Source: Calditrichota bacterium (lineage in GTDB: Bacteria; Calditrichota; Calditrichia; RBG-13-44-9; J075). Taken from it: a stretch of DNA of 7,616 bases. Under the pieces are notes generated by a model. It saw nothing but the letters and a program-made list of their open reading frames with translations. It did no database searches and had not been told where the DNA came from. The stretch is taken from NCBI GenBank assembly GCA_024275555.1, contig JAJRYW010000186.1:1-7616 (forward strand). The letters run 5' to 3'. The position numbers and the translations under genes are program-made. This document shows positions 5,621-7,616 of this stretch, piece after piece (the stretch's first letter is position 1; every line of letters begins with the position of its first letter).

Positions 5621-6307
5621 CTATTCGATTACTGTATCCCGCAACCCCATTTCAAAAATAAAATTCCACTCCCCCCAGATGCGCCGGGCCAGGCGCTGCT
5701 CCACCCGGTAGCCGTTTTTCTCCGCCAGGGATCGAATCTCCTCAATCCGGCAGTCTTCCGAGAGCACCATTATCACCCGGGAGGAGGGGCGCAGGTAGGG
5801 GTGCATCTCCGGGAACAAGCGCCGGAAGTACTCCAGTTCCGCGCCGCAATACCAGGCGTATTCCGCGGCGCTCCGGGGCGTTCGCGGGTAGTAGGGCGGG
5901 TTGACCGCGACCAGGTCAAACACCTGCGGCGGTATATCGCGGAACAGATCGGACTCGATGACCGTGAGCGGGATTTGATTCTCCCGGGCGTTGCGGCGCA
6001 GGTGTTCCACCGCGGTCGGGTTGATGTCGCTGGCGAGCACCTGCGCGCCCGCGCCGGCCATGCTCAGGGCAATCAGGCCGCTGCCGGCCCCTAATTCCAG
6101 CAGGCGCAGACCCTGCACATCGATCCGCTTCAAATAATCCAGTAAAAATTGGGTGCTGAAGAAAAAACCGGGATGGAACACGCCCGGCGCAATGGTCAGT
6201 TTCAGATCGCCCTGCCGAAAAAGGCGCGGCCGGGAGAGGTAGCGTTCGACCACCGGCTTTACCAAATATTGAAACAGGGGGCGGATGATCCGGCGAAATA
6301 GCTTCAT
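5621..6307 (-). CDS. Class I SAM-dependent methyltransferase, HemK/PrmC-like, 228 aa
   Basis: A Rossmann-fold methyltransferase using S-adenosylmethionine. With residues numbered from the ATG at 6307, the SAM-binding motif I is LLELGAGSG at about 69-77, the acidic end of strand 2 is SDINP (D94), and motif IV is NPPYYP (136-141). The NPPY tetrad is the mark of enzymes that methylate amino groups of glutamine, adenine or similar planar nitrogen substrates. It lacks the N-terminal helical domain of true PrmC, so the substrate is open: protein glutamine, RNA or DNA base, or a small molecule. The basic amphipathic N-terminus (KLFRRIIRPLFQYLVK) may form a membrane- or nucleic-acid-contacting helix. 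The frame is open up to a TTG at 6325, touching the preceding stop; ATG 6307 is chosen although neither start has a clear Shine-Dalgarno. It follows the lipoprotein gene by 18 bases and is probably cotranscribed. It ends in TAG. Confidence 0.88.
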   Translation of the reverse strand: MKLFRRIIRPLFQYLVKPVVERYLSRPRLFRQGDLKLTIAPGVFHPGFFFSTQFLLDYLKRIDVQGLRLLELGAGSGLIALSMAGAGAQVLASDINPTAVEHLRRNARENQIPLTVIESDLFRDIPPQVFDLVAVNPPYYPRTPRSAAEYAWYCGAELEYFRRLFPEMHPYLRPSSRVIMVLSEDCRIEEIRSLAEKNGYRVEQRLARRIWGEWNFIFEMGLRDTVIE

Positions 6308-6325
6308 AATCATTATCGTGTTCAA

Positions 6326-7312
6326 TTAGGGCAGTTGTACGCGTTCCACCCAGGTTGCCTGGCGGATTTGATTGCCGCCCCCCAGGGCAAAATCCACCAC
6401 GGCCGCCGCCTTCTTCTCATCCAGTTTGAATACGGTCAGCCGGTAACCCAGGGCTTTCTCGGTAAACCAGGCGATAAACCGCTGATCCGGCGAAGGTGCA
6501 AAGCGGGCGCCGGGAGTCAGCGGCCCGGTAAGCGCCTCGTTAGAAGTGCCGTTCACGTTTGCCAGAAAAATTGTATGGGTATCGTCGGTAAGATAAAGTA
6601 AAAAGTCCTCGCTCAAAAATTTGGCGGCGCCGTTGAACATCAGGGGTTTGGGGGTCATGGTGTTCAGATCGAAGACCTGCCCCTGTGAGGCCAGGCGGCC
6701 TCCCAGGGGCGAAAAATCGCTGGGCGGCGCAAGTTGGGGCGAAAGATGAAACTCGGCGTTATTGGTAAGAAAGCGGGCGTAGAGCCCGTCATCCTGCAGC
6801 CAGGCCAGGATGGTTCCGCCCCGGGAATACAGGGGGCTGCGGTGATGTCGCTCGTGATGCGGCGTAAACTCGATAAAAACGCCCTCCTCGGCCAGGAGCC
6901 GCACGATAAAACTGCCTTCGGAGTCAAAGCCGGTCAGGGCGCAGGAGTTGCCGGTGTTGTTGGCGGAGATGTCGTCGTTCAGCGGAAACGGGGCGGAGAA
7001 CATTTCTTCCACGGAGCTGACCAAATCGATCCGGCCCACCAGTGAATCTCCGCGGCGGTAAAAGAGCATCCGCCCGTTGTTGGAGATGCTGAAACTGCGG
7101 GGGGCGCGGCTGCTGTCGACCACCGCCAGCAGGCGGTCGTTCTGAATGTCGTAGCGGTAAACCTGCGCCGGCGAGGTGGTCAGGAAATAGATAAATCCAT
7201 CCGGAAGACCTTCCCGGGTGATCGGGCCCGGGCCGGGATCGGTAGAATTCCCGGAACAGCCCGCCAGGAGCAGCAGGAAAAAGATGACCGAAAAACCAAA
7301 GCGGAGTTTCAT
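6326..7312 (-). CDS. Lipoprotein with beta-propeller-like repeats, 328 aa
   Basis: An exported lipoprotein of unknown function. From the ATG at 7312 the signal peptide is MKLRFGFSVIFFLLLLAG with lipobox L-A-G-C; C19 would be lipidated. S20 at position +2 suggests delivery to the outer membrane under the E. coli rule, which may not hold here. A flexible NSTDPGPGP linker follows. The rest shows blade-like repeats of the TolB/WD40-like kind, each with a turn then strands: ISNNGRMLFY (76-85), YSRGGTILAWLQDDG (162-176), APSPDQRFIAWF (272-283), plus LYLTDDTHTIFLANV. A histidine cluster HHERHH is at 152-157; its meaning is unclear. An upstream TTG at 7372 is rejected because it lies inside the predicted -10 box. 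No strong Shine-Dalgarno is present. The methyltransferase gene follows closely. Confidence 0.8.
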   Translation of the reverse strand: MKLRFGFSVIFFLLLLAGCSGNSTDPGPGPITREGLPDGFIYFLTTSPAQVYRYDIQNDRLLAVVDSSRAPRSFSISNNGRMLFYRRGDSLVGRIDLVSSVEEMFSAPFPLNDDISANNTGNSCALTGFDSEGSFIVRLLAEEGVFIEFTPHHERHHRSPLYSRGGTILAWLQDDGLYARFLTNNAEFHLSPQLAPPSDFSPLGGRLASQGQVFDLNTMTPKPLMFNGAAKFLSEDFLLYLTDDTHTIFLANVNGTSNEALTGPLTPGARFAPSPDQRFIAWFTEKALGYRLTVFKLDEKKAAAVVDFALGGGNQIRQATWVERVQLP

Positions 7313-7369
7313 CAGATGATCTCGAATAATTCTTAAAAAAATCGCCGCAAAACCGCCGAGGGCGCAAAG

Positions 7370-7401
7370 CAAATATAGGGCGCCTGAAAGCGGTTTTTCA
7401 A
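7370..7401 (-). promoter_or_regulatory. Promoter candidate of the lipoprotein-methyltransferase unit
   Basis: On the minus strand TTGAAA (7401-7396) is followed after 18 bases by TATATT (7377-7372), each matching five of six sigma-70 consensus positions. The same -10 extends to TATATTTG, an exact TAnnTTTG box, with 21 bases from TTG. Transcription would begin near 7365, leaving a leader of about 50 bases before the ATG at 7312. This is the best promoter match in the window. Confidence 0.55.
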
Positions 7402-7494
7402 GCTTTATTGCGTCCCCAATCGGAAAAAGGAGGGGGAGAAAAAAACCGGTCTGGCTGTAGGCGCCCCGGCAGCCCCGCCCAAGCGTCTTTACCC
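7402..7494. other. Gene-free region upstream of the lipoprotein promoter
   Basis: Together with the repeats to its right and the leader to its left, this makes about 300 bases without a gene. I see no convincing reading frame on either strand, only a purine-rich stretch (7423-7446) and GC-rich sequence (7461-7480). Confidence 0.4.
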
Positions 7495-7580
7495 GTCATG
7501 CCGGGCGGCGCCCCGGCCTCTGCACCGGGGCGTTTCTAGCTATCCCACGCGGAGGCCCTGAAACAAGTTCAGGGCGACAG
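7495..7580. repeat. GC-rich palindromic repeat, copy 1
   Basis: Starting GTCATGCCGGGCGGCG and ending GGGCGACAG, this 86-bp unit contains GCCGGG/CCCGGC (7500-7517), an alternative and longer stem CGCCCCGG/CCGGGGCG (7509-7532), and GCCCTGAA-acaag-TTCAGGGC (7555-7575). The GTCATGCC...GACA frame is like that of widespread intergenic palindromic elements. No reading frame of note is present. Confidence 0.6.
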
Positions 7581-7592
7581 ACCTGTTTTTCT

Positions 7593-7616
7593 GTCATGCC
7601 GGGCGGCGACCCGGCA
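7593..7616. repeat. GC-rich palindromic repeat, copy 2 (cut by window end)
   Basis: The 16 bases from 7593 repeat those from 7495 exactly, and 22 of the 24 bases to the window end match, at a spacing of 98 bp. The hairpin TGCCGGG-cggcga-CCCGGCA (7597-7616) is complete. The end of copy 1 and the start of copy 2 can pair (GACAGA 7576-7581 with TCTGTC 7590-7595). The rest of the copy is outside the window. Confidence 0.6.

Noticed and set aside
7313..7372. TTG at 7372 as the lipoprotein start
   Set aside because: It lies inside the predicted -10 box and would put 20 residues before an otherwise perfect lipoprotein signal peptide.

Overview
The window looks like a piece of a Gram-negative chromosome, probably from the FCB side of the bacterial tree (Bacteroidota, Calditrichota and relatives). 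This is inferred from three things: a TonB-dependent receptor with an N-terminal carboxypeptidase-regulatory-like domain, an outer-membrane-type lipoprotein, and several upstream regions carrying TAnnTTT(G) boxes with a TTG 19-23 bases upstream. No rRNA, tRNA, phage or CRISPR feature is visible. The species cannot be named from the sequence.

Layout. Bases 1-422 hold no gene but are dense in inverted repeats: an array of three perfect or near-perfect palindromes (3-104) and a MITE-like element with 10-bp terminal inverted repeats (182-377). A 53-codon gene on the minus strand (423-584) abuts this area and looks 3'-truncated. Bases 585-853 are an AT-rich divergent regulatory region. A plus-strand operon follows: an unrecognised 147-aa protein (TTG start, strong Shine-Dalgarno), a glyoxalase II-like metallo-beta-lactamase-fold hydrolase whose Shine-Dalgarno abuts the previous stop codon, and a complete XerD-type tyrosine recombinase.

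From 2995 to the right end all genes are on the minus strand. The largest is a TonB-dependent outer-membrane receptor (2995-5382), intact in frame and length apart from one amber codon (TAG, 4678-4680) exactly at the plug/barrel junction. Upstream of it is a promoter candidate with a 15-bp palindrome in its spacer. A compact two-hairpin element (5543-5595) separates it from a two-gene unit: a lipoprotein with beta-propeller-like repeats (6326-7312) followed directly by a HemK-like SAM methyltransferase (5621-6307). The right edge (7495-7616) carries one complete copy and the start of a second copy of a GC-rich palindromic repeat.

How the genes work together: the plus operon combines chromosome-dimer resolution (XerD) with thioester/glyoxal-type detoxification, a housekeeping mix with no obvious pathway link. 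The minus genes are envelope-related (receptor, lipoprotein) plus a methyltransferase. No defence, CRISPR or biosynthetic system is visible. The points most worth a second look are the amber-interrupted receptor, the truncated small gene beside the MITE-like element, and the palindromes inside promoter spacers.
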